A DNA stretch of 6,066 nt from Prevotellaceae bacterium UBA5903 (GCA_002431845.1 DJEH01000149.1:1-6066); one strand, 5' to 3'; counted from the stretch's first letter, positions 1 to 6,066 are shown. A program made the numbers and translations. Notes: generated by a model not told the origin, from the sequence alone.

Positions 1-65
1 AATTTTGAACACCTACTTATAATCATGTTCTACATTAATTGATATGAATTTTGAACACCTACTTA
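1..65. repeat. Two direct 19-base repeats (46-base period), copy A of an intergenic repeat
   Basis: The 19-mer AATTTTGAACACCTACTTA occurs perfectly at 1-19 and 47-65, separated by a 27-base spacer (20-46), giving a 46-base period. The spacer and right arm are found again at 3964-4009: 22 of 27 spacer bases and 16 of 19 arm bases match, with no gaps. A further arm copy lies inverted at 3938-3956 (17 of 19 match). The left edge coincides with the window edge, so more units may lie upstream. No ORF is carried. The role is unknown; it resembles a small dispersed intergenic repeat of the REP or MITE kind, but that classification is inference. Confidence 0.8.
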
Positions 66-69
66 ATAA

Positions 70-116
70 AGAATAGGGTGAAAACTTTACGGCTTACACC
101 CTATTCTATCGTTTTT
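70..116 (+). terminator. Likely intrinsic terminator upstream of prfA
   Basis: An 11-base-pair perfect stem is formed by AGAATAGGGTG (70-80) and CACCCTATTCT (97-107) around a 16-base loop, followed four bases later by a run of five T (112-116). This is the classic shape of a factor-independent terminator read on the + strand, probably ending a gene that lies left of the window. The T run sits only 31 bases before the preferred prfA start, so it could instead be a leader attenuator for prfA. The complementary strand lacks a matching T run after the stem, so it is probably one-directional. Confidence 0.7.
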
Positions 117-147
117 GTTACATATTCACACAAAACATCACACGACT

Positions 148-1251
148 TTGAATACACTTTTAGAAAAACTAAATGGTTTGGTAGCACGATTTGAAGAAGT
201 AAGCACACTTATCACCGACCCAAACGTTATAGCCGACCAACAAAGATACGTCAGACTGACAAAGGAGTATAAAGAGCTTGAAGACTTGATGAAGGCTCGT
301 AAAGAATATGCAAATTTGTTGGGTAATCTTGAAGAGAGCAAAAACATACTCTTAAATGAATCTGACCCTGAAATGAAAGAGATGGCACGCGAAGAGGTGG
401 CTTCGTGCGAAGCACGCATACCTTCGCTCGAAGAAGAAATCAAACTGATGCTTGTGCCTAAAGACCCTGAAGACTCAAAGAATGCTATTCTTGAAATTCG
501 TGGTGGTACGGGAGGTGATGAAGCTGCATTGTTTGCTGGTGATTTATTCCGTATGTACTCAAAATTCTGCGAAAAGAAAGGGTGGAAAATGGAAGTGTCG
601 AGCGCAAGCGAAGGTGCTGCAGGCGGATTTAAGGAGATTGTATGCTCTATCACTGGCACAGATGTGTACGGAACACTTAAATATGAGAGTGGCGTGCATC
701 GCGTGCAACGCGTACCCGCTACCGAGACACAAGGCCGTGTGCACACATCGGCTGCAACCGTAGCTGTACTGCCCGAAGCCGAGGCTTTCGACGTGGTAAT
801 CAACGAAGGTGAAATTAAATGGGACACCTTCCGCTCAAGCGGTGCTGGCGGACAGAATGTCAATAAGGTGGAGTCTGGCGTTCGCTTACGTTATAATTGG
901 AAAAATCCTAATACAGGAGAGGTAGAAGAAATACTCATTGAGTGTACCGAAACACGCGACCAACCAAAGAACAAGGAACGCGCATTGGCCAGACTGCGTA
1001 CTTTTATCTACGACAAAGAACATCAAAAGTATGTAGACGACATAGCCAATCGTCGCAAAACGCTTGTCTCAACAGGCGACCGCTCTGCCAAAATCCGTAC
1101 GTATAACTACCCGCAAGGACGTATTACAGACCATAGAATTAATTACACCATCTACAATCTTCAGGCATTTATGGATGGCGACATACAAGATTGCATAGAC
1201 CATCTTATTGTTGCCGAAAATGCCGAACGACTGAAAGAGGCCGAAATGTAA
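148..1251 (+). CDS. prfA: Peptide chain release factor 1 (RF1)
   Basis: RF1 reads UAA and UAG in the ribosomal A site and triggers hydrolysis of the finished peptide from tRNA; it acts in the cytosol. Counting from TTG 148 (367 residues), the helical N-terminal domain spans about 1-110. The stop-codon-reading tripeptide P190-A191-T192 (context RVPATETQGR) is the RF1-type PxT motif, not the SPF of RF2. The GGQ motif that enters the peptidyl transferase centre is at 234-236 (GAGGQNVNK). Length suits the family (360 in E. coli). There is no ATG near the N-terminus: the open frame reaches TTG 115, but that start would lie in the terminator T run, while TTG 148 gives MNTLLEKL, matching the usual RF1 beginning as I recall it. 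No Shine-Dalgarno is visible. The stop TAA shares its last A with the ATG of the next gene. The product is certain; the start is not. Confidence 0.95.
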   Translation: MNTLLEKLNGLVARFEEVSTLITDPNVIADQQRYVRLTKEYKELEDLMKARKEYANLLGNLEESKNILLNESDPEMKEMAREEVASCEARIPSLEEEIKLMLVPKDPEDSKNAILEIRGGTGGDEAALFAGDLFRMYSKFCEKKGWKMEVSSASEGAAGGFKEIVCSITGTDVYGTLKYESGVHRVQRVPATETQGRVHTSAATVAVLPEAEAFDVVINEGEIKWDTFRSSGAGGQNVNKVESGVRLRYNWKNPNTGEVEEILIECTETRDQPKNKERALARLRTFIYDKEHQKYVDDIANRRKTLVSTGDRSAKIRTYNYPQGRITDHRINYTIYNLQAFMDGDIQDCIDHLIVAENAERLKEAEM

Positions 1252-2519
1252 TGAAATCTACTTACTTGTTTTGCCTGCTTTGTGCTGCCGCTATGCTTAA
1301 TGCTTCTTGCCATCGTAAAACCATTGAAGGCAAAGGCGAAAACGGGGCTTTTATGAAGGCCAAAACAGACGATGAATCACCAAATATAAGCCGCATATCT
1401 AACTCAGGTGAGTTGATTATTGCTACAATAAGCGGCCCCGATACCTATTTTGATTACCAAGGTCACGGCATGGGATTGCAGTATGCACTTGCCGAGGACT
1501 TTGCAAACACATTGGGTGTGGGGGTTCGCGTAGAATTGGCTACAGACAGTTTGCAATTGGTAAAGAAGTTGAAGAATGGCGAGGTAGATGTGATTGCATA
1601 TCAGCTTTCTGATAAATTCTTAAAGCATAATGGCCTAAAGGCTGTTGGCGCTATTAATAAAAAGAACGGCACAGCCTGGGCTATACTCCCTAAGGCAAAG
1701 GACTTGGCAGAAGCTTTAAATGATTGGTATGGCGATGGAGTTGCTATAAAAGCTCAAAAAACAGAGAATACATGGATGAGAAATCGTACATACGTAAAAC
1801 GTAGTGTGAGAGCTCCGTTTATTTCAAGAGCTAAAGGCATTATTTCTACATACGACAACTACTTTAAAACCGCTGCACGATATACTGGGTGGGACTGGAA
1901 ACTGATTGCTGCTCAATGCTACCAAGAGTCGGGCTTCGACCCTAATGCTGTTTCGTGGGCAGGCGCTTCAGGCCTTATGCAAATAATGCCTGCCACAGCT
2001 CGCCAGTATGGACTGACTGAAGAAAGGCTCTTTGCACCTGCTGAGAATATTGCCGCAGCTGCTCAACATATCAGATACTTGCAACGACAATTTAGCGATA
2101 TAGCAAGTGCAGAAGAGCGTATTTGCTTTGTACTTGCTGCATATAATGGCGGATTGGGACACATTAGAGATGCGCAAGCTTTGGCACGCAAGTACGGAAA
2201 TGGGAGCCAAAAATGGGCTGATGTTAGCTATTATGTTCGCAATCTGAGCAATGCTCAATATTATCGCGATCCTATAGTGAAATATGGATATATGATAGGT
2301 AACGAAACTTGCAACTATGTGGCAAGTATCATGGACAGATGGCGACAATATGGTGGCAATATTCATCATATTGGCATGCCTTCTGGTAGTAGTTCATTAC
2401 CTAATGTTGCCGGATCCGTAAGAGACGATAATGGGGCACAACAAAACATTCATAAACAAAACCGATATAGCAAGAAAGTAAAAATACTTTCGCCAGAGGA
2501 AATGCAGCAAGAACAATAG
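1251..2519 (+). CDS. MltF-like lipoprotein lytic transglycosylase (SBP-like lobe plus SLT domain)
   Basis: Predicted to cleave the glycan strands of peptidoglycan in the periplasm, producing 1,6-anhydro-muramyl ends, for wall turnover or remodelling. The chosen ATG 1251 gives 422 residues starting with a lipoprotein signal peptide: hydrophobic run from about 4 to 17, then LNASC with the lipidated Cys at 20. Residues after the Cys (HRKTIEGK) lack the early acidic cluster tied to surface export in Bacteroidota, so a periplasm-facing anchor is inferred. Residues about 50-160 resemble one lobe of a family 3 solute-binding domain (SGELIIATISG, NGEVDVIAYQLS). Residues about 205-345 are an SLT catalytic domain with the CYQES Glu226 as catalytic acid, GLMQIMP at 241-247 and AAYNGG at 296-301. 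The C-terminal tail is polar and basic, with no domain I recognise. E. coli MltF is about 518 residues, so the sensory half is short here. An upstream in-frame ATG at 1191 lies inside prfA and would destroy the signal peptide. The TAATG overlap with prfA suggests translational coupling. The precise subfamily is less sure than the SLT call. Confidence 0.88.
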   Translation: MKSTYLFCLLCAAAMLNASCHRKTIEGKGENGAFMKAKTDDESPNISRISNSGELIIATISGPDTYFDYQGHGMGLQYALAEDFANTLGVGVRVELATDSLQLVKKLKNGEVDVIAYQLSDKFLKHNGLKAVGAINKKNGTAWAILPKAKDLAEALNDWYGDGVAIKAQKTENTWMRNRTYVKRSVRAPFISRAKGIISTYDNYFKTAARYTGWDWKLIAAQCYQESGFDPNAVSWAGASGLMQIMPATARQYGLTEERLFAPAENIAAAAQHIRYLQRQFSDIASAEERICFVLAAYNGGLGHIRDAQALARKYGNGSQKWADVSYYVRNLSNAQYYRDPIVKYGYMIGNETCNYVASIMDRWRQYGGNIHHIGMPSGSSSLPNVAGSVRDDNGAQQNIHKQNRYSKKVKILSPEEMQQEQ

Positions 2520-2630
2520 TTTGAACTTGTGCATAGGAGGTCTATAAATTCATTTGGTAGAATACATAAATATAAACACAGAATGAATAGAAGCACTCTA
2601 TAATCCTCAACTTATTATTCATATACCATC

Positions 2631-3929
2631 ATGATTCAAAGACTTTTATCTTTTCTTGATGCTTCGCCAGTTAATTTTCTGGCTGTAAAGAATATTGCTA
2701 ACGAGTTAGAAAATAAAGGATTTAAGAGATTTAATCCCTGCGCTCCGTTAGGTAAAATAAAGGTAGGTGAAAAATTCTATGTTACGAAGAATGACTCTTC
2801 TATTTACGCCTTTCAAATAGGCCGAAAGGCTTTATCAGAGAGTGGATTTCATTTAATCTGTGCGCATTGTGACTCTCCTACCTTTCGCATTAAGCCTAAA
2901 GCTGAGATGAAATGCGAGGGTGGATTGGTTAAACTCAACACCGAGGTATATGGCGGTCCTATTCTTTCTACATGGTTTGACCGTCCGCTCACAATTGCTG
3001 GCCGAGTAATTGTAAGAACAAACGATGTGATGCATCCACAAACTCTGCTTTTGCACATCAAACGCCCATTGCTACAGATTTGTAATCTTGCCATTCATTT
3101 TAATCGACAAGTAAACGAAGGCGTAGCTATTAGTAAGCAAAAGGACGTTTTGCCAATACTCGGAACAATTACAAACCAACTTGAAGAGAATAGTTTGCTG
3201 CTTAATGCAATCGTTGAAGAGCTTAACAAGGAGCATAATGTTAAAAAAGAAGATATTTTAGACTTCGACCTTTACTTGGCAGATGCTACGCCTGCATGCA
3301 CCTTTGGCATACATAACGAATTTATATCTTCAGGCAGACTTGATGACTTATCAATGTGTTATGCAGGGCTTGAAGCTATGCTGAGTGCAGAGGTTAGAGA
3401 CTATACACAAGTGCTTGCCATATTCGACAATGAAGAGACTGGCTCACAAACTAAACAGGGGGCGGCAAGCCCTTTCCTTTCAAGCATGTTGAAGCGAATT
3501 GCGCTTTCACAAAAAGATAATGAAGAAGGGGTTTATAGGGCTATTGAGCAATCATTTATGATATCAGCCGACAATGCGCATGCATGGCATCCGAACTATG
3601 CAGAAAAGTACGACCCAACCAATCATCCCATGCTCGGTGGTGGACCTGTTATAAAGTTTAATGCGGCTCAAAAATATGCAAGCGATGCTGTGTCTGCATC
3701 TGTGTTTGCAAGTGTATGTAAAAAAGCAGGGGTTCCTTGCCAATACTTTGTAAATCATAGTGACGTTGCAGGCGGAAGTACCTTAGGTAATATTCTTGCT
3801 TCTTCATTGCCTTTGCGCGGTGTAGACATGGGCAATGCTATATTGGCCATGCATAGTTGTCGCGAAACTGGCAGTGCAAAAGATCATCAATATTGTGTAG
3901 AAGCATTCAAGACATTCTATAACTTGTAA
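2631..3929 (+). CDS. apeB: M18-family zinc aminopeptidase (aspartyl aminopeptidase type)
   Basis: A cytosolic binuclear metallo-exopeptidase that removes N-terminal residues, often acidic ones, from peptides. The 432-residue length is normal for bacterial M18 enzymes. Visible family motifs in order: CAHCD with metal ligands His79 and Asp81; SGRLDDL with the bridging Asp near 238; DNEETGS with catalytic Glu268 and metal ligand Glu269; SADNAHAWHPN with Asp314; and VDMGNAILAMHSCRE with the final metal ligand His408. All expected metal ligands appear present, so the enzyme should be active. In the segment FVNHSDVAGGSTLG (373-386), His376 stands where I recall Arg being usual (RSD); this is a small variation. 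The start ATG 2631 has no Shine-Dalgarno and suits the family N-terminus. The 111-base gap to the preceding gene shows neither a clear terminator nor a TAnnTTTG promoter, so co-transcription is possible. Substrate preference cannot be read from the sequence. Confidence 0.93.
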   Translation: MIQRLLSFLDASPVNFLAVKNIANELENKGFKRFNPCAPLGKIKVGEKFYVTKNDSSIYAFQIGRKALSESGFHLICAHCDSPTFRIKPKAEMKCEGGLVKLNTEVYGGPILSTWFDRPLTIAGRVIVRTNDVMHPQTLLLHIKRPLLQICNLAIHFNRQVNEGVAISKQKDVLPILGTITNQLEENSLLLNAIVEELNKEHNVKKEDILDFDLYLADATPACTFGIHNEFISSGRLDDLSMCYAGLEAMLSAEVRDYTQVLAIFDNEETGSQTKQGAASPFLSSMLKRIALSQKDNEEGVYRAIEQSFMISADNAHAWHPNYAEKYDPTNHPMLGGGPVIKFNAAQKYASDAVSASVFASVCKKAGVPCQYFVNHSDVAGGSTLGNILASSLPLRGVDMGNAILAMHSCRETGSAKDHQYCVEAFKTFYNL

Positions 3930-3937
3930 TGGCTTAA

Positions 3938-4009
3938 TAAGTAGGCATTCAAAATTAAATTTATAATCATATTCTGCAATAGTTGATATAAATTTTAAGC
4001 ACCTGCTTA
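3938..4009. repeat. Repeat copy B, with inverted 19-base arms
   Basis: The left arm TAAGTAGGCATTCAAAATT (3938-3956) is the reverse complement of the 19-mer at 1-19, with 17 of 19 matching. The right arm AATTTTAAGCACCTGCTTA (3991-4009) is in the direct orientation, 16 of 19. The 27 bases before the right arm (3964-3990) match the spacer of copy A at 22 of 27. The arms can pair with each other as an imperfect 19-base stem (16 pairs including two G-U) around a 34-base loop, which copy A cannot do because its arms are direct. It begins nine bases after the apeB stop. Function unknown. Confidence 0.75.
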
Positions 4010-4033
4010 ACTCAATTTAAGCTTCTTTTGTTT

Positions 4034-4095
4034 ATCAGTAGACATGCTATCTTAGCTAATTTATGGGTAGCGTATCTACTGATTTATTATTTTAC
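4034..4095 (+). terminator. Long stem-loop with T-rich tail, probable apeB terminator
   Basis: ATCAGTAGACATGCTATC (4034-4051) pairs with GGTAGCGTATCTACTGAT (4066-4083) over 18 positions: 15 Watson-Crick pairs, two U-G wobbles and one C-A mismatch at 4043/4074, with a 14-base loop. The following TTATTATTTT supports a + strand intrinsic terminator for apeB. The wobbles are compatible with RNA pairing from the + strand, and the opposite strand pairs slightly less well. The stem is longer than terminators usually need, so a processed 3' end or another structured RNA remains possible. Confidence 0.6.
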
Positions 4096-4149
4096 CTCCT
4101 CAAAAATTACAATTGGTAACATATAAGTACTTAATCTAAGCAGATTGTC

Positions 4150-4174
4150 AAATAAAATAGCGGTTATTTTATTT
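4150..4174. promoter_or_regulatory. AT-only 10-bp perfect palindrome upstream of the asnB promoter
   Basis: AAATAAAATA (4150-4159) and TATTTTATTT (4165-4174) are perfect inverted repeats around the pentamer GCGGT. The centre is about 65 bases upstream of the putative -7 box, a plausible distance for an upstream regulator site. With A/T-only arms it could also be a weak bidirectional terminator, or a chance product of AT-rich DNA. No regulator is identified. Confidence 0.35.
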
Positions 4175-4226
4175 CATAAAAACAAAAATAATCCACATAG
4201 AAACAATGTGTTATAAAAATAGTTTG

Positions 4227-4234
4227 TATATTTG
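4227..4234 (+). promoter_or_regulatory. Bacteroidota-type promoter -7 box for asnB
   Basis: TATATTTG matches the Bacteroidota primary sigma factor consensus TAnnTTTG exactly. No good TTTG is found at the expected -33 distance; TGTG at 4207-4210 is the nearest candidate and is poorly spaced. Transcription would begin near 4241, leaving a leader of roughly 70 bases before asnB. The partly overlapping ATAGTTTG (4219-4226) is a one-mismatch alternative. This agrees with asnB being a separate transcription unit after the hairpin at 4034-4095. Confidence 0.55.
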
Positions 4235-4254
4235 CAGTGTGATAACCAAATGAC

Positions 4255-4338
4255 ATGTTTAATAGACATTCGTCAATATACAATAATCTAAATTTAAAAG
4301 CAACAAAAAACCATGTGCGGTATTGTAGCCATATTTAA
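4255..4338 (+). other. Possible 27-codon leader ORF overlapping the asnB start
   Basis: ATG 4255 opens a frame reading MFNRHSSIYNNLNLKATKN before it crosses the asnB ATG in another frame and stops at TAA 4336-4338. Five of those 19 codons are Asn, including a consecutive pair. This is suggestive of asparagine-sensing translation control ahead of asnB, but AAT and AAC codons are expected in an A-rich leader and no ribosome-binding site is visible. Another tiny ORF (4250-4291, 13 codons, no Asn) overlaps it. Recorded as a hypothesis, not a confident gene. Confidence 0.15.
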
Positions 4339-5986
4339 TATTAAAGAACAAACTCCAGAGTTACGTAAAAAAGCTCTTGAAATGAGCAAAAAGATACGTC
4401 ACCGCGGTCCTGATTGGAATGGTATATATTGTGGTAAATCTGCAATTTTGTGCCATGAACGTCTGTCGATTGTAGATCCTCAAAGCGGTAAACAACCTCT
4501 TTTTGCACCAGACCATAAACAAATTCTTGCTGTAAATGGTGAAATTTATAATCACCAAGACATCAGAAAGAAGTATGCTGGCAAATATGAGTTCCAAACA
4601 GGATCGGATTGCGAAGTTTTGCTTGCGCTCTATCGCGACAAAGGCATTAACTTCTTAGAAGATTTGAATGGTATCTTTGCCTTTGCTCTTTATGATGAAG
4701 CTAATGATGATTTCCTTATTGCTCGTGACCCAATAGGTGTTATTCCACTTTACATTGGCCATGACAAAGATGGCACTGTTTATTGTGCATCTGAACTTAA
4801 AGCCCTTGAAGGATATTGTGATGAATACGAACCATTCTTGCCAGGACACTACTATCGCGGTTCAGAAGGAAAAATGGTTAAATGGTATAAGCGCGATTGG
4901 GAAGACTATGATAATGTAAAGAACAATGGTGCTTCTGTTAAAGATGTACACGATGCATTAGAGAGTGCTGTTAAAAGACAGCTTATGAGTGACGTGCCTT
5001 ATGGTGTTCTATTGTCGGGCGGATTAGATAGCTCTGTTATTTCTGCTATCGCTAAGAAATATGCAGCTCGTCGCGTTGAGACTGATAACACACAAGCTGC
5101 ATGGTGGCCACAATTGCACTCATTCGCAGTAGGACTAAAAGGTGCTCCAGACTTGGCTAAGGCTAAAGAAGTAGCAGACTTTATAGGAACTGTTCACCAT
5201 GAAATTAACTATACTATTCAAGAGGGATTGGATGCTGTTCGCGATGTTATCTACTTTATTGAAACATACGATGTTACAACTGTAAGAGCATCTACTCCTA
5301 TGTACTTATTGGCGCGCGTTATCAAGTCGATGGGTATAAAGATGGTGCTTTCGGGTGAAGGTGCTGACGAAGTGTTTGGTGGTTATCTATACTTCCACAA
5401 AGCACCAACAGCGAAGGCTTTCCACGAAGAAACTGTAAGAAAACTCTCAAAACTTTACCTCTATGACTGCTTGCGTGCAAACAAGAGTTTGTCTGCATGG
5501 GGTGTTGAAGGACGTGTTCCATTCCTTGACAAGGAATTCTTGGATGTTGCTATGCGCTTAAACCCTGAAGCAAAGATGTGTCCTGGAAAGACAATCGAAA
5601 AGAAAATTGTGCGCGAAGCCTTTGCAGATATGTTGCCCGAAGACGTTGCATGGCGTCAAAAAGAGCAATTCTCAGATGGTGTAGGTTATTCTTGGATTGA
5701 CACATTGAAAGAGATAACTTCAAATGCAGTAAGTGACGAAGAAATGGCACATGCTGCTGAACGCTTCCCTATTAATACTCCAATGAACAAAGAGGAATAT
5801 TACTATCGTTCTATCTTTGAAGAATACTTCCCAAGCGAAAGTGCTGCTCGTAGTGTTCCAAGCGTTCCAAGCGTAGCATGTTCTACTGCTGAAGCATTGG
5901 CATGGGATGCATCATTCAAGAATCTTAACGATCCAAGTGGTCGCGCTGTAGCTGGTGTTCACGAGGAAGCTTACGAAAACAAGTAA
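4313..5986 (+). CDS. asnB: Asparagine synthase B, glutamine-hydrolysing
   Basis: Converts aspartate, ATP and glutamine to asparagine, AMP, pyrophosphate and glutamate in the cytosol. The 557 residues match the length of E. coli AsnB (554). The N-terminal Ntn glutaminase domain (about 1-190) begins MCGIVAIF, where Cys2 becomes the nucleophile after Met removal; Arg50, Asn75, Glu77 and Asp99 correspond to the glutamine-binding residues. The synthetase domain (about 210-510) has the pyrophosphate loop SGGLDSS (235-241), LSGEGADEVFGGY (346-358) and GVEGRVPFLD (397-406). No key residue seems missing, so it should be glutamine-dependent and active. The start is fixed by the required MCG. No Shine-Dalgarno is seen; the leader just upstream is A-rich, as is common in this phylum. 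A nine-base tandem duplication encodes VPSVPSVA at 515-522 in a variable C-terminal tail. It appears to be transcribed from the promoter at 4227-4234. Confidence 0.97.
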   Translation: MCGIVAIFNIKEQTPELRKKALEMSKKIRHRGPDWNGIYCGKSAILCHERLSIVDPQSGKQPLFAPDHKQILAVNGEIYNHQDIRKKYAGKYEFQTGSDCEVLLALYRDKGINFLEDLNGIFAFALYDEANDDFLIARDPIGVIPLYIGHDKDGTVYCASELKALEGYCDEYEPFLPGHYYRGSEGKMVKWYKRDWEDYDNVKNNGASVKDVHDALESAVKRQLMSDVPYGVLLSGGLDSSVISAIAKKYAARRVETDNTQAAWWPQLHSFAVGLKGAPDLAKAKEVADFIGTVHHEINYTIQEGLDAVRDVIYFIETYDVTTVRASTPMYLLARVIKSMGIKMVLSGEGADEVFGGYLYFHKAPTAKAFHEETVRKLSKLYLYDCLRANKSLSAWGVEGRVPFLDKEFLDVAMRLNPEAKMCPGKTIEKKIVREAFADMLPEDVAWRQKEQFSDGVGYSWIDTLKEITSNAVSDEEMAHAAERFPINTPMNKEEYYYRSIFEEYFPSESAARSVPSVPSVACSTAEALAWDASFKNLNDPSGRAVAGVHEEAYENK

Positions 5987-6066
5987 TTAAATAATATTTG
6001 TATTTCAAAGACCAAAATCAGTTGAGACTTTTCTAAACTATATAATGTTATTTTGGTTGATCTGTC

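Larger units (their letters stand above)
3930..4312. other. 383-base intergenic region between apeB and asnB
   Basis: No open frame with family signal was found here on either strand. From left to right it holds a repeat copy (3938-4009), a long stem-loop with a T-rich tail (4034-4095), an AT-only palindrome (4150-4174), a TAnnTTTG promoter box (4227-4234) and the asnB leader with small overlapping ORFs. Smaller symmetric motifs are GCTTAA/TTAAGC (4005-4022), TTACAATTGGTAA (4107-4119) and AATCT-AAGC-AGATT (4133-4146). It is clearly more AT-rich than the flanking genes. No tRNA or recognisable riboswitch core was seen. Confidence 0.8.

Noticed and set aside
138..863. 241-codon open frame on the minus strand across prfA
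   Set aside because: It lies antisense to prfA, is Ser-rich with no recognisable domain, and is explained as a shadow of a conserved gene.
1191..1250. Upstream in-frame ATG extending the transglycosylase by 20 residues
   Set aside because: It lies inside prfA and puts a charged segment ahead of an otherwise good lipoprotein signal peptide; ATG 1251 is better.
1968..2369. 133-codon minus-strand open frame within the transglycosylase gene
   Set aside because: It overlaps the conserved SLT catalytic region, has Ile/Ser/Cys-rich shadow composition and no family signal.
2535..2556. Perfect AGGAGG in the gap before apeB, followed by a possible TTG small ORF of 10 codons
   Set aside because: The spacing is long, the ORF is tiny, Shine-Dalgarno use is uncommon in this phylum, and it is 90 bases from the real apeB start. 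Probably chance.
2599..2604. TATAAT resembling an E. coli -10 box upstream of apeB
   Set aside because: The organism appears to be Bacteroidota, whose primary sigma factor prefers TAnnTTTG, and no matching -33 element is present.
2583..2622. Seven-base inverted repeat ATGAATA/TATTCAT before apeB
   Set aside because: Short, AT-rich, with a long loop and no T run; not enough for a terminator or operator.
4094..4101. CCTCC, a Shine-Dalgarno complement reading as GAGGAGG on the minus strand
   Set aside because: No minus-strand start codon or open frame follows at a sensible distance.
6011..6057. ACCAAAAT/ATTTTGGT inverted repeat after asnB
   Set aside because: Eight AT-rich pairs around a 31-base loop and no T tail before the window ends; too weak to call the asnB terminator.

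Overview
The window reads as ordinary chromosome from a member of the Bacteroidota, most likely Prevotellaceae. The evidence is the protein sequences as I recognise them (an RF1 of Prevotella/Bacteroides type, a lytic transglycosylase of Bacteroidales type), AT-rich intergenic DNA, no Shine-Dalgarno sequence ahead of the confident starts, and a TAnnTTTG-type -7 promoter box. Genus and species cannot be fixed from this alone. All four confident genes lie on the + strand and appear intact.

Layout: positions 1-65 hold two direct copies of a 19-base repeat, with a likely intrinsic terminator just after (70-116). prfA (148-1251, release factor 1) follows, with no ATG near its proper N-terminus; its stop overlaps the ATG of an MltF-like lipoprotein lytic transglycosylase (1251-2519). 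After 111 bases comes an M18-family metallo-aminopeptidase (2631-3929). The 383-base gap 3930-4312 holds a second, rearranged copy of the repeat (3938-4009), a long hairpin with a T-rich tail (4034-4095), an AT-only palindrome (4150-4174) and a Bacteroidota-type promoter box (4227-4234). asnB (4313-5986, glutamine-dependent asparagine synthetase) follows. The last 80 bases hold no gene I can support.

Functionally these are housekeeping genes: translation termination, peptidoglycan turnover, peptide recycling and asparagine synthesis. prfA and the transglycosylase are probably co-transcribed and translationally coupled. The aminopeptidase may be read through from them or transcribed separately. 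asnB looks like a separate unit with its own promoter.

I do not see a defence system, mobile element gene, CRISPR array or other clearly undescribed system. The best leads are non-coding: the 46-base repeat family, present once with direct and once with inverted 19-base arms and each time followed by a hairpin; the position of prfA directly behind a terminator-like hairpin; and an Asn-codon-containing small ORF overlapping the asnB start.
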